Source of the DNA: a virus
Strand: one strand, 5' to 3'
Length of the DNA: 22,336 nucleotides
Virus record (IMG/VR): IMGVR_UViG_3300003771_000014
Span: 1-22,336 of that record
Each line of letters starts with the position of its first letter. Position 1 is the first letter of the stretch. The notes beneath the pieces are model-generated. The model had not been told where the DNA came from. It was given only the letters and a program-made list of their open reading frames with translations, and did no database searches. Position numbers and translations under genes: made by a program. Shown piece by piece: positions 16,451-22,336 of the stretch.

Positions 16451-16767
16451 ACGGCACCTTGATTGTGTCGGCTGACGCAGCAGCGGGGCCAGCGTCGCAC
16501 AAGCGTGCGACACCACCTAATGGTGCGCGCGAATACACGCGAATGATGTCGGTAAGTGTCCTACGATGGCCGCAAGGGCGGGTGCATGGAGCCCGGAACA
16601 ATAAAAGCGCGTACGACCGGGAAAACGCCGGAGAGCGGGTGACGCTTCTAAACGAGAGTGCGGGACGCCGGCGAGAGGTGTGCTGAGTCTGGCAATGTCG
16701 ACTGCAGCGGGTGTACTGTTGTGCTACGCATCTGAGGTACGCGCTGCACCTCGCGAAGGCAACGGTA
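16451..16767. other. Intergenic region without a convincing gene
   Basis: About 317 bases. Open frames here on either strand lack ribosome sites and protein-like composition. The only clear structure is the inverted repeat at 16494-16511. The - strand portion next to 16450 must contain the leader of the 87-aa gene, but I see no good -35/-10 pair. Confidence 0.5.
16494..16511. promoter_or_regulatory. Perfect 7-bp inverted repeat upstream of the 87-aa gene
   Basis: GTCGCAC (16494-16500) and GTGCGAC (16505-16511) are perfect inverted repeats around AAGC. The centre lies ~52 bases before the - strand ATG at 16450. An operator or leader hairpin is possible; no T-run follows on either strand, so a terminator is unlikely. 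Confidence 0.4.
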
Positions 16768-17199
16768 CTAGCAGCCGTTTTGTTGCTGCTCGTCTCGGAT
16801 GTTTCGGTGGATCTTTCGCAAGGCACGGAGCGCGTGGGGATCATTCGGTTGTTCCATCGTGGCGTCAACAGATCTGGCTTGATTAGCCAGTGCTTCGCAC
16901 ACCACGGCGTGGGATTGTCCTACACCAGAGTCGCCCTTGCTTCTGGCTTCATGATCGCGCATCGTCTTCCGCTCCAATGCGCTTTCAGACAGGAAGTTCG
17001 ATTCATCTTCACGCACGTGCTCGCTCTTTCCAAGGACCGATACGCTGCCTCGGAGAGAGCCCTTAGCGATACCGTAGCCATCTGGGCATGCCGAATCTTC
17101 GGTGTAAAGCGTCTTGCCACTGCCTTCGCAACGTAATGCATGCGCGGAAGAAGCAATTGCTAGCATCATGCCAAGCAGCGTTGGCCTGACAATTGTCAT
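16768..17199 (-). CDS. Secreted small Cys-containing protein (143 aa, DUF4124-like style)
   Basis: ATG 17199 was chosen because it begins directly with a signal peptide, MTIVRPTLLGMMLAIASSAH followed by A, with a probable AHA cleavage site near residue 21; the ATG at 17253 would place 18 Pro-rich residues before it. The mature part starts RCEGSGKTLYTEDSACPDGY, typical of beta-proteobacterial small periplasmic proteins, and ends with a helical segment (ALRALRKIHRNIRDEQQQNG) and a final Cys. Cysteines are at 24, 38, 101 and 143, which could form two disulphides. The ribosome site is weak. The DUF4124 resemblance is from memory and limited to the N-terminal GKTLYTE part. A periplasmic location is expected; function unknown. 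Confidence 0.6.
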   Translation of the reverse strand: MTIVRPTLLGMMLAIASSAHALRCEGSGKTLYTEDSACPDGYGIAKGSLRGSVSVLGKSEHVREDESNFLSESALERKTMRDHEARSKGDSGVGQSHAVVCEALANQARSVDATMEQPNDPHALRALRKIHRNIRDEQQQNGC

Positions 17200-17364
17200 G
17201 TTAATTTTTGGTGGGTGTAGGGGCGGCGCTGGGTGTGTCGGAGCGCGCGACATTGCGTGAATTAACGTCGGAGTAGGAGGCGTGCTGATTGATGGTGTAA
17301 GTTTGAGTGGGTATCCGAGAGGATTTCGGCGAACGCCGCTACTGCATCAGCATTCCTCGCCGCC

Positions 17365-17637
17365 TCAACCTAGTCCCTGAATAACGTCCACAGCAAACCG
17401 GCCATAGTGGAAGGCCGCCTGCTCTGCAGCCTCGCGCGTGAAGTAGTCATCCTCTTGGTCGAAAGACTCGCAGAACATGCGATCGTCCTTATCCGCCGTG
17501 TAGCGAACGGCCATCACGTAGTCCCACTTTGGCCCGGGGAGACGGCGAGGAATCGGCACTGTGGAAACTTCGAACGCAACGACATGTATGTACATGCCGC
17601 GGTAGCCTTCGCATTTCCAACTTATTGATGACCGCAT
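17365..17637 (-). CDS. Small accessory protein, YRG/GR..VD family member 2 (90 aa)
   Basis: ATG 17637 is preceded by GAGGA at about seven bases. The protein contains GYRGMYIHVVAFEV near residue 11, WDYVMAVRYTADKDD in the middle and DDYFTREAAEQAAFHYGRFA followed by VDVIQGLG at the end. It has the same order of motifs as the genes at 16187-16450 and 19661-19939, and is the clearest member because FTREAAEQAAFHYGR is the usual helix of this family type. It is likely cytoplasmic: no signal peptide or transmembrane segment. Function unknown. It stands ~165 bases upstream, on the same strand, of the secreted-protein gene. Confidence 0.68.
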   Translation of the reverse strand: MRSSISWKCEGYRGMYIHVVAFEVSTVPIPRRLPGPKWDYVMAVRYTADKDDRMFCESFDQEDDYFTREAAEQAAFHYGRFAVDVIQGLG

Positions 17638-17741
17638 TGTGAATCCTCGTCAATCGATCTACGCCCGCGCAAAGGAACATCGGGGTTGCAGGCAGCGGGG
17701 TACGCGGATCCCTACACGAGGAGCCGTCATTTGCGACCATT

Positions 17742-17969
17742 CTAGTTTTGAATGGCCAGCCTTGCCAGCGCAGCCATCATTACCAACAAGGACATCGAAT
17801 AGCTAACTGTGCTCAGCAAGCGGAGCGCTCTGCTTGGTGTTTCGCGTCGCCGTTGGCGCCGCTCGAAAAGCTGCGAGAGGGCAAAAAGGAAGAAACTGGA
17901 AAGGTACACAGCAAACAAGCGCTTCTCCCCGCAGATGGGTGGATGCCAACAGTCAAAAGGCTCAGTCAA
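17742..17969 (-). CDS. Possible two-helix small membrane protein (75 aa, uncertain start)
   Basis: The frame contains two hydrophobic segments, LFAVYLSSFFLFALSQLF and LLSTVSYSMSLLVMMAALAR, separated by a strongly basic loop (ERRQRRRETPSR). By the positive-inside rule the loop would be cytoplasmic, with both ends outside, unlike class II holins. The only start supported by length is TTG 17969 with no good ribosome site, and the frame is open further upstream without an ATG. It may be a degraded or mis-started gene. A holin role is not supported. Confidence 0.38.
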   Translation of the reverse strand: MTEPFDCWHPPICGEKRLFAVYLSSFFLFALSQLFERRQRRRETPSRALRLLSTVSYSMSLLVMMAALARLAIQN

Positions 17970-18163
17970 TTTCGGCCTGTAATGACGAAACCGCCTGTGA
18001 AGGGGATGGCATTGGGACAGAAGCGCCCCGTAGAAGCGAGCTTTTGCTCCAGGTGTCGTGGGCTCGAAGAGCCTGCCCGGTCAGTTATACGGAGCTTCTC
18101 TACCGCCGTCAACCTAATGCGACCAACGATGTTTGAAAGCTGCTTGTGGAGCACCACATTCGC

Positions 18164-18190
18164 CTATGCTCATTGCATAGACGTCTTTTT
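18164..18190 (+). promoter_or_regulatory. Hairpin plus T-run just before the 82-aa gene
   Basis: CTATGC (18164-18169) pairs with GCATAG (18175-18180) around TCATT. ACG and then TCTTTTT (18184-18190) follow, directly before the ribosome site of the next gene. It looks like a weak terminator or attenuator, or an operator. No convincing + strand gene lies in the ~235 bases before it (17970-18204). Confidence 0.4.
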
Positions 18191-18204
18191 CACGAGGAGG
18201 GGTC

Positions 18205-18453
18205 ATGGAAAGAGTCATGAAGAACAAGGCGGAAGTTCGGGCGATGGTCCGCGCGGCGCAGGACCAGATCTCGGTGTGCGCAGGAACCTGCTTCGGAGAC
18301 GTATGTTGGCACCCCGCAGACCCAGATGGTTGCAATTGGTCCATTTCAACAATCGAAGGCGATGCTGGTGGTGCGTGCCTGCAGGCGCTGAAGCCTCACA
18401 TCGACGAATTACGCAAGCGCTTTAACATCCGCGAAGAGGCCGAGCGGCAGTGA
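18205..18453 (+). CDS. Cys-rich 82-aa accessory protein
   Basis: ATG 18205 follows a strong ribosome site GAGGAGG (18194-18200), the best in the cassette. The N-terminus is a basic/Ala helix (MKNKAEVRAMVRAAQDQISV). Cysteines are at residues 25, 29, 34, 43 and 58 (CAGTCFGDVCWHPADPDGCN), a spacing that could bind a metal or form disulphides, though there is no signal peptide. The C-terminal helix is LQALKPHIDELRKRFNIREE. I do not recognise the family. It is the only well-supported + strand gene of the cassette and faces infA, with hairpins at 18459-18480 and 18607-18630 between them. Confidence 0.62.
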   Translation: MERVMKNKAEVRAMVRAAQDQISVCAGTCFGDVCWHPADPDGCNWSISTIEGDAGGACLQALKPHIDELRKRFNIREEAERQ

Positions 18454-18458
18454 AAACC

Positions 18459-18480
18459 ATCGCCTCCGCTGACAGGCGAT
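18459..18480. terminator. 7-bp hairpin after the 82-aa gene
   Basis: ATCGCCT (18459-18465) pairs perfectly with AGGCGAT (18474-18480) around CCGCTGAC, six bases after the + strand stop. On the - strand the stem is followed by GGTTTT, a better T-run than on the + strand. It may act as a back-up terminator for infA as well as an end for the 82-aa gene. Confidence 0.45.
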
Positions 18481-18606
18481 TTGAGCGCGCAGATCGGCGT
18501 CGCATTGGATGCAAGTCAACGCCGCTCCGGCTCTTGCTCGACTGGCCCCAGTGCCCGCCGCCGGCACCGACAAAGATCGAGCCTTACTGATCTTCAATGC
18601 AATCAG

Positions 18607-18630
18607 AAAAGGCTCCGCAAAGCGGAGCTT
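18607..18630 (-). terminator. Bidirectional-type rho-independent terminator downstream of infA
   Basis: GCTCCGC (18612-18618) pairs with GCGGAGC (18622-18628) around AAA. On the - strand the stem is followed by C and then TTTT (complement of 18607-18610), about 60 bases after the infA stop. On the + strand it is followed by TTCTT. The convergent genes on either side agree with use in both directions. Confidence 0.72.
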
Positions 18631-18691
18631 CTTCTGGGCGCGAGAGCGTAGGTTAGTAGTGAGGCCGCCCGCAAAGCACAAACCACTGTCC

Positions 18692-18913
18692 TCAGTTCTT
18701 GTGCCGATAGTTGATACGTCCCTTTGTCAGATCATACGGGGACATCTCAAGGGTGACGCGGTCACCGGCCAGCACGCGGATGCGGTTCTTCTTCAGTCGT
18801 CCGGACGAATAGGCCCAGACCTCAAATCCATTCTCAAGGATGACCCGAAATCGGTTGTCGGGTAAGACCTCCGAGACCTTGCCGCCGAATTCCACCAGTT
18901 CTTCTTTCGCCAT
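18692..18913 (-). CDS. infA: Translation initiation factor IF-1
   Basis: A 73-aa protein, the normal length of IF-1, whose OB fold binds the 30S A site and helps IF-2 and IF-3 start translation. The start [18 protein letters not shown] and the segments [40 protein letters not shown] and [11 protein letters not shown] follow the family along its whole length; against E. coli IF-1 recalled from memory, more than half the positions look identical. ATG 18913 follows AAAGGAG at five bases. The MAKEEL...YDLTKGRIN pattern resembles the second IF-1 copy found in beta-proteobacteria. It lies 35 bases after a small gene on the same strand and ends before a terminator. An IF-1 gene inside a phage late region is unusual. 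Confidence 0.93.
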   Translation of the reverse strand: MAKEELVEFGGKVSEVLPDNRFRVILENGFEVWAYSSGRLKKNRIRVLAGDRVTLEMSPYDLTKGRINYRHKN

Positions 18914-18948
18914 GACTTCTCCTTTGAAGGCTATACGGTAATGACCGG

Positions 18949-19245
18949 CTACGAGCTGTACACGTGCGTCGGCAGGGACGAAGGCATACACGCAACGGCA
19001 CTTTGACCGGCTCGACGAGCCGCGTATTTGGCCTTTTCTTCTGAACGATGCGTCGCGTGCCGCATCGAGACGTTGGCGATAACGCGTTCGGCGCCGCTTC
19101 TGTACTCGGAGATCGTATAGTTCGCGAACCAAACGCCTGGCTCTTGCTGGATTGGGTACACCGATACGGTGAACGGATTGTTGCTGCGATTCAAATTTAT
19201 TTGCCTGCTTTGAGGCGTTCGATGAAAGGACGACGCGAGGTGCAT
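18949..19245 (-). CDS. Small protein upstream of infA, possible divergent family member (98 aa)
   Basis: ATG 19245 has a modest ribosome site (AGGCG) at about five bases; the alternative TTG 19260 has none. The core [20 protein letters not shown] followed by [17 protein letters not shown] is strand-rich, and [18 protein letters not shown] is a helix in the place of the A..A...GR..VD helix of the other three small genes, but the YKG motif and the Asp are missing. It is probably co-transcribed with infA, 35 bases downstream. The last ~13 residues ([14 protein letters not shown]) look irregular and could mark a recent frameshift at the 3' end. Function unknown. Confidence 0.55.
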   Translation of the reverse strand: MHLASSFHRTPQSRQINLNRSNNPFTVSVYPIQQEPGVWFANYTISEYRSGAERVIANVSMRHATHRSEEKAKYAARRAGQSAVACMPSSLPTHVYSS

Positions 19246-19440
19246 GGCTCGCCTAGTCAAGGAACGTGATTGCGATGCTGGTCAGTGTCGCGCACCGCGC
19301 TAATGCGCAGGCGGAGAAACTGATGCGTGATTGACCGTGCTTGCGCAATTCGCCGTGCCAGTACGTGCGCGAGGGTTGCGGAGCGGATATGCCGCGGGTC
19401 GATTCAGGTTTGCGGGCGACCTTCGCCCGGAGGAAATCGG

Positions 19441-19614
19441 ATGTACATCCGAATGGCCGCGGATATTGTTGTACTGTTGGTGTCTCGCGGCCTGCGTCAT
19501 GTGGCGACTAACATCGCCATGCGCGGGGGAACAGCAATTCTACATCATTCGGGCCAACTCCGCTGGAGTTATGCTCTGCGCCGAAATGATGAGATAGCCA
19601 GAAGTTGCGTTTAG
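19441..19614 (+). CDS. Possible 57-aa protein or frameshifted remnant
   Basis: ATG 19441 is preceded by a very good ribosome site GGAGGA (19429-19434). The product starts MYIRMAADIVVLLVSRGL but then looks irregular. An overlapping frame ending at 19597 gives a more protein-like sequence (ILLYCWCLAACVMWRLTSPC, then GEQQFYIIRANSAGVMLCAE) resembling a short membrane-anchored or exported peptide, but has no start of its own near the ribosome site. A frameshift just after the start would reconcile the two. The 195 bases to its left (19246-19440) show no other gene. Confidence 0.3.
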   Translation: MYIRMAADIVVLLVSRGLRHVATNIAMRGGTAILHHSGQLRWSYALRRNDEIARSCV

Positions 19615-19622
19615 CGTTACTG

Positions 19623-19655
19623 CAGTGCGCTGCACGGGGCTTTCTTGCAGCACTG
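19623..19655. terminator. Imperfect long hairpin between converging frames
   Basis: CAGTGC (19623-19628) and TGCA (19631-19634) pair with TGCA (19646-19649) and GCACTG (19650-19655): ten base pairs with a two-base bulge. It sits six bases past the stop of the - strand 92-aa gene. There is no long T-run, so termination is uncertain. Confidence 0.4.
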
Positions 19656-19660
19656 GATCA

Positions 19661-19939
19661 TCAGCGTCGCGTACGCCTCATCGTGAAAGTATCGATGATG
19701 CCTTGCCCGCCGAGGACGGCTGCTCGCTTCGCATTCCCAATACTGTCCCATTGGTCTGCCAACAGCGGAAAGATCTGTGCAGCGTCTGCGGTGGGGTCCA
19801 TACCCTCCTCGCAAATGACGACAGAAATGTTATACGCGCGGTCAGGCCGTCGCTCGTACCATTCGCGACGCGTTTCGGTCTTGTAGACTAGCGGGTATAT
19901 GTCGAACCCTTTGTAGTTCGAACTGGGTGCATCATCCAT
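19661..19939 (-). CDS. Small accessory protein, YKG/G..ID family member 3 (92 aa)
   Basis: ATG 19939 follows GGAG at six bases. The start MDDAPSSNYKGFDIYPLVYK gives the typical Y-K-G-[F/Y]-[D/E]-I opening of this small-protein family. The middle is RAYNISVVICEEGMDP, and the end is IGNAKRAAVLGGQGIIDTFT, where GQ replaces GR. The order of motifs equals that of the genes at 16187-16450 and 17365-17637. There is no signal peptide or transmembrane segment. Function unknown. It is the first - strand gene of the cassette, with ~420 bases of apparently empty DNA before the phage operon resumes. Confidence 0.66.
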   Translation of the reverse strand: MDDAPSSNYKGFDIYPLVYKTETRREWYERRPDRAYNISVVICEEGMDPTADAAQIFPLLADQWDSIGNAKRAAVLGGQGIIDTFTMRRTRR

Positions 19940-20150
19940 GAGCGTCTCCGTGAGCTTGCTGTCTCACTCTACGCTCTATTTCGTGTCTGCTGCCTGTTTA
20001 TTTTCGAAGATCGACTGCATTTCGATGTCCTCTCGGTTGCGAGGCAAGGGCAGACTGATGGCCTGGAAATTTGGTGCGGGCGCCCTGGGCGTCGTCCATT
20101 GCGTCATCGCAGCTAGGAAGATCTCGCCATCCGCCCGGGTTGAATCCGCG

Positions 20151-20162
20151 GCCTAGCTAGGC
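20151..20162. repeat. Perfect 12-bp palindrome GCCTAGCTAGGC
   Basis: The sequence equals its own reverse complement over twelve bases and contains two CTAG tetramers, which are uncommon in this DNA. It lies in the gene-free stretch at the right edge of the cassette. It could be a regulator or recombinase site, or chance. Confidence 0.4.
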
Positions 20163-20324
20163 TGTCGGATATGTCCCGTAAAGTTGCGGCATTAGCCATC
20201 GCTAGTCGAATCGCTTGGCGCTGCTCATAGCAGTGAATTTGCATTTTTTGCCTCTGATTTTGGTCCCGTCAGCGGACTCTATGTCACCACCCCTGTAGGG
20301 CTGGCCCCGCGGAAGTAGGGCACG

Positions 20325-20342
20325 GAATATCAGTCGATATTC
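20325..20342 (+). promoter_or_regulatory. 7-bp inverted repeat in the leader of the 616-aa gene
   Basis: GAATATC (20325-20331) and GATATTC (20336-20342) are perfect inverted repeats around AGTC, directly before the ribosome site AGGGGG (20347-20352). It is AT-rich in GC-rich DNA. A leader hairpin or operator controlling the resumed phage operon is plausible. Confidence 0.45.
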
Positions 20343-20358
20343 TTTCAGGGGGCTTGCC

Positions 20359-22209
20359 ATGCATGGATTCAGGAAGGGCGCCAAATCGCCCAAGGCGCAG
20401 AACTATGCCGGCGGCGGCGAGGTTCAAGGGCCAGGCACGGGCACGTCCGATGATGTGCCAGCCACGGTCCCCAATGGCAGCTATGTTATGCCGGCCGACT
20501 CCGCCGAGCAGATCGGCAGCGACAGGCTGGCAGCGATGGGCAAAGGCGCCCAGGTCGACGTGAACCTCAGCAATGGTGAGAACGTGCTGCCGCCCGAGCA
20601 GGTGCATGCCATCGGCGTCCAGGCGCTTGACGCCATGAAGGGCGCTACCCATACGCTGGCTGGGCCGGCACGCTTGGGCTTCGCTGCCCAGCCGCAGACG
20701 GGTGGCAAGCCTGAACTGTTCTTCGCCGATGGCGGCGTGGTCGATGATCCGAAGAAGCCGCGCGGCCTTACCGCCGTGCCCGCCGCGCCTGCTGTCGATC
20801 CGACGGTGGCCGCAGCGATTTCGCAGCCGGTGACGACATACCCGGCAGACCCTCGCGCATCGACGGCCAACCCAGCCGCGCCGACATCGCCGACCCCCGC
20901 GCGCGCCGCGGCGCCGGCGGCAGCACCGACGCCGGCAGCGGCCTCGCAATCGTCCTTCGGGTTCGTGCCGCAGATGCGGACGGAAGGGTCCGGCTGGCGC
21001 ACGGACTCGGTGCTGCGCGGCACCGGCGACGACGTGGCCAGCCAGTGGGGCAACGGCGAATATGCGCGCGGTCTGGGCACGCTGGTTCGCGGCACAGCCG
21101 CGGTAGTGCCGGCGGCGCTCGCGGACGCCAGCGAAGACCTGTACAACGTGGCCGGCCGGCCGCTGGCGAACTTCGGTAGTGGGCTGCTTGGCCTTGACCA
21201 GCAAGCCGCTGCCGCACCGACACCCAAGGCGCCGGCGGCCAGCCCAGCCTCAACCGGGGCGCGCGCTGGTGCATCCGCGCAAGCACCTGTGCCGGCGGCC
21301 GCCGCGCAAGGCACGCCGCCGGCAGCCCCCGCGCCCGCGCAGGCGGGCAATGGCTTCTCTCCGACCGGCGTTGCTGGCGTCGTGGGACGGCGCGAGGCGA
21401 ACGGCACATATGCGTTCACGAACGATGCAAACACCGTCGCGGGCGCAGCGGGCGGCAACCTGGGATTCAAGGGCGCCGGAGGGACCGTCAGCACGGTACC
21501 TGCCCTGGCCGCCAGCGTGCCCAGCACTGGCGCCGGCTTTGCGCCGGAAGGATTCCCCGCGTACTTCGAAGCTGGCCGCAGTGACGACGCGCGCACCAGG
21601 GCGCTGGCCGCCGCATCGACGCCCTATCGCGGTTCCCCGAATGGCCAGCTCACTGCCAGCCAACTGCGGGTGCTGGCCGGCCTGCAGGAGAACGACGACA
21701 GGACCGCACTCGCCCGCGAGCAAAACGTCTCGGGCATCGCGCGTGAGCAGATCCAGCAGCAGGGCGCCAACCAGCGCGCCGTGGTGCAGGAGATGGGCCA
21801 GAACGCTCGTTTCGCTGCCAGCAACGCGCTGGATCAGCAGCGCACCGCGTCCGACGTCGAAGCGCGCGGCTTCCAGACCCGCAGCGCCCAACGCATGGAG
21901 AAGCTGTACCAGCAATACGACGCGGCAAAGCCGGAAGAGCGCAGCGCCATCGCCGAGCAGATCCGGGTGCTGACGGGCAAGGAAGCGCCGAATCGCTTCA
22001 CGGTCGTGCCCGGTGGCCAGGAATACGACCCGCAGGCCATGTCGGTGGTCACCCGTCCGTCGCGCGTGCTCAACAACCAGACCGGTCAATTCATGGACCA
22101 GTCGACTGCTGCGGCGGCCCCGGGGGCTCCGCAGATCGGCAGCGTGCGCGGTGGCTACAAGTTCAAGGGCGGTAGTCCTGCCGAACAGAAGAATTGGGAG
22201 AAGGTTTAA
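20359..22209 (+). CDS. Ala/Pro-rich phage virion (internal/ejection-associated) protein (616 aa)
   Basis: ATG 20359 follows AGGGGG at about six bases. Residues ~17-48 (GGGEVQGPGTGTSDDVPATV, then PNGSYVMPADS) and ~68-90 (VNLSNGENVLPPEQVHAIGV) form a domain I recall at the N-terminus of podovirus virion proteins encoded before the giant internal protein; LFFADGGVVDD (~120-130) closes it. Two Ala/Pro-rich linkers follow (~150-215 and ~285-345), then a Gln/Arg/Glu-rich helical part (~430-540). The C-terminal segment GSVRGGYKFKGGSPAEQKNW followed by EKV is the usual ending of this family. Its TAA overlaps the next ATG by one base. A role in the virion interior or DNA delivery is inferred from neighbours. 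Confidence 0.72.
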   Translation: MHGFRKGAKSPKAQNYAGGGEVQGPGTGTSDDVPATVPNGSYVMPADSAEQIGSDRLAAMGKGAQVDVNLSNGENVLPPEQVHAIGVQALDAMKGATHTLAGPARLGFAAQPQTGGKPELFFADGGVVDDPKKPRGLTAVPAAPAVDPTVAAAISQPVTTYPADPRASTANPAAPTSPTPARAAAPAAAPTPAAASQSSFGFVPQMRTEGSGWRTDSVLRGTGDDVASQWGNGEYARGLGTLVRGTAAVVPAALADASEDLYNVAGRPLANFGSGLLGLDQQAAAAPTPKAPAASPASTGARAGASAQAPVPAAAAQGTPPAAPAPAQAGNGFSPTGVAGVVGRREANGTYAFTNDANTVAGAAGGNLGFKGAGGTVSTVPALAASVPSTGAGFAPEGFPAYFEAGRSDDARTRALAAASTPYRGSPNGQLTASQLRVLAGLQENDDRTALAREQNVSGIAREQIQQQGANQRAVVQEMGQNARFAASNALDQQRTASDVEARGFQTRSAQRMEKLYQQYDAAKPEERSAIAEQIRVLTGKEAPNRFTVVPGGQEYDPQAMSVVTRPSRVLNNQTGQFMDQSTAAAAPGAPQIGSVRGGYKFKGGSPAEQKNWEKV

Positions 22210-22336
22210 TGTCCGATCCGAAGCCGTGGGAAGACTTTGCGCAACAACCGGCCGGTAGCGGCGCACCGAAGGCAGCACCAAAGCCTTGGGAAGAATTCGG
22301 CGGTACCACGCAGCCGGAAGGAAAGGGCGTGCTGGG
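22209..22336 (+). CDS. Start of a large internal-virion/ejection protein with PWE[D/E]F repeats (3' end missing)
   Basis: ATG 22209 overlaps the previous stop by one base, and the frame is open to the window edge (42 complete codons). The peptide starts MSDPKPWEDFAQQP and repeats the motif as APKPWEEFGGTTQPEG. Such short PW[E/A][D/E][F/Y] repeats open very large podovirus proteins that are often injected with the DNA and may carry lytic transglycosylase or other domains further on. The identity of the remaining protein cannot be seen here. Confidence 0.7.
   Translation, partial: MSDPKPWEDFAQQPAGSGAPKAAPKPWEEFGGTTQPEGKGVL

Larger units (their letters stand above)
19940..20358. other. Intergenic region at the right edge of the cassette
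   Basis: About 419 bases with no convincing gene. The + strand frame 19938-20156 and the - strand frame 20202-20393 lack ribosome sites, and the latter runs into the next phage gene. The region must hold the leader of the - strand 92-aa gene and of the + strand 616-aa gene. It contains a T-rich patch (20244-20249), a 12-bp palindrome and a 7-bp inverted repeat listed separately. Confidence 0.5.

Noticed and set aside
16711-17136. + strand open frames opposite the secreted-protein gene
   Set aside because: No ribosome site and irregular composition; the - strand shows a clear signal peptide and family-like segments.
19381-19430. Possible tRNA T-arm (GGTCGATTC-like)
   Set aside because: The T-loop consensus is not met and no acceptor stem, anticodon arm or CCA end can be drawn.
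19938-20156. 72-codon + strand frame overlapping the start of the 92-aa gene
   Set aside because: No ribosome site; Ser/Leu start followed by irregular sequence.
20202-20393. 63-codon - strand frame overlapping the 616-aa gene start
   Set aside because: No ribosome site, runs antisense into the phage gene, and no family resemblance.
1-22336. CRISPR array, insertion sequence or transposase
   Set aside because: No regularly spaced identical repeats, no terminal inverted repeats with a transposase, and no target-site duplication seen at the cassette edges (only a 7-base GTCGGAT match, expected by chance).

Overview
The window reads as the virion-structure (late) region of a short-tailed-type phage, most likely a prophage, in a high-GC beta-proteobacterium of the Cupriavidus/Ralstonia/Burkholderia kind. 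The phage assignment rests on an N4gp56/DUF4043-type major capsid protein at the left edge, a long co-oriented run of virion proteins, and the start of a large internal/ejection-type protein with PWE[D/E]F motifs at the right edge. The host guess rests on a second-copy-type translation initiation factor IF-1 and several small proteins of styles I associate with these genera. No integrase, terminase, portal, lysis gene or attachment site is visible, so prophage versus free phage cannot be settled here.

Positions 1-16165 hold fourteen genes, all on the + strand and tightly packed. They run: major capsid (5' end missing), a small capsid-associated protein, a RyR-domain head protein, a head-tail adaptor candidate, a 74-aa CsrA-like protein, two small conserved phage proteins, a beta-propeller protein of different base composition, a 1106-aa protein built of ~22-residue tandem repeats, a second propeller-like protein, a 196-aa tail-type protein, an 865-aa structural protein, a 388-aa protein with ~18-21-residue Asp-led repeats, and a 630-aa helical protein. 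Most boundaries are stop/start overlaps (ATGA, 1, 8 or 20 nt) or very short gaps, which implies one translationally coupled late operon. Two GC-rich hairpins lie in the gaps around the small capsid-associated gene.

Positions 16166-20358 break this pattern. About 4.2 kb of looser, less GC-rich DNA carries small genes mostly on the - strand: three or four members of one small-protein family (Y[K/R]G near the start, A...A...G[R/Q]..[V/I]D near the end), a secreted Cys-containing protein, a possible two-helix membrane protein and an IF-1 homologue (infA) behind one of the small genes. One + strand Cys-rich 82-aa gene faces infA, with terminator hairpins between them. Long stretches have no convincing gene. 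This looks like an accessory ('moron') cassette inserted in the late operon.

From 20359 the phage structural operon resumes with a 616-aa Ala/Pro-rich virion protein that overlaps the start of the PWE[D/E]F protein, which runs off the window. The main points to follow up are the IF-1 gene inside a phage late region, the small-protein family around it, the CsrA-like protein in the head module, and the two tandem-repeat virion proteins.
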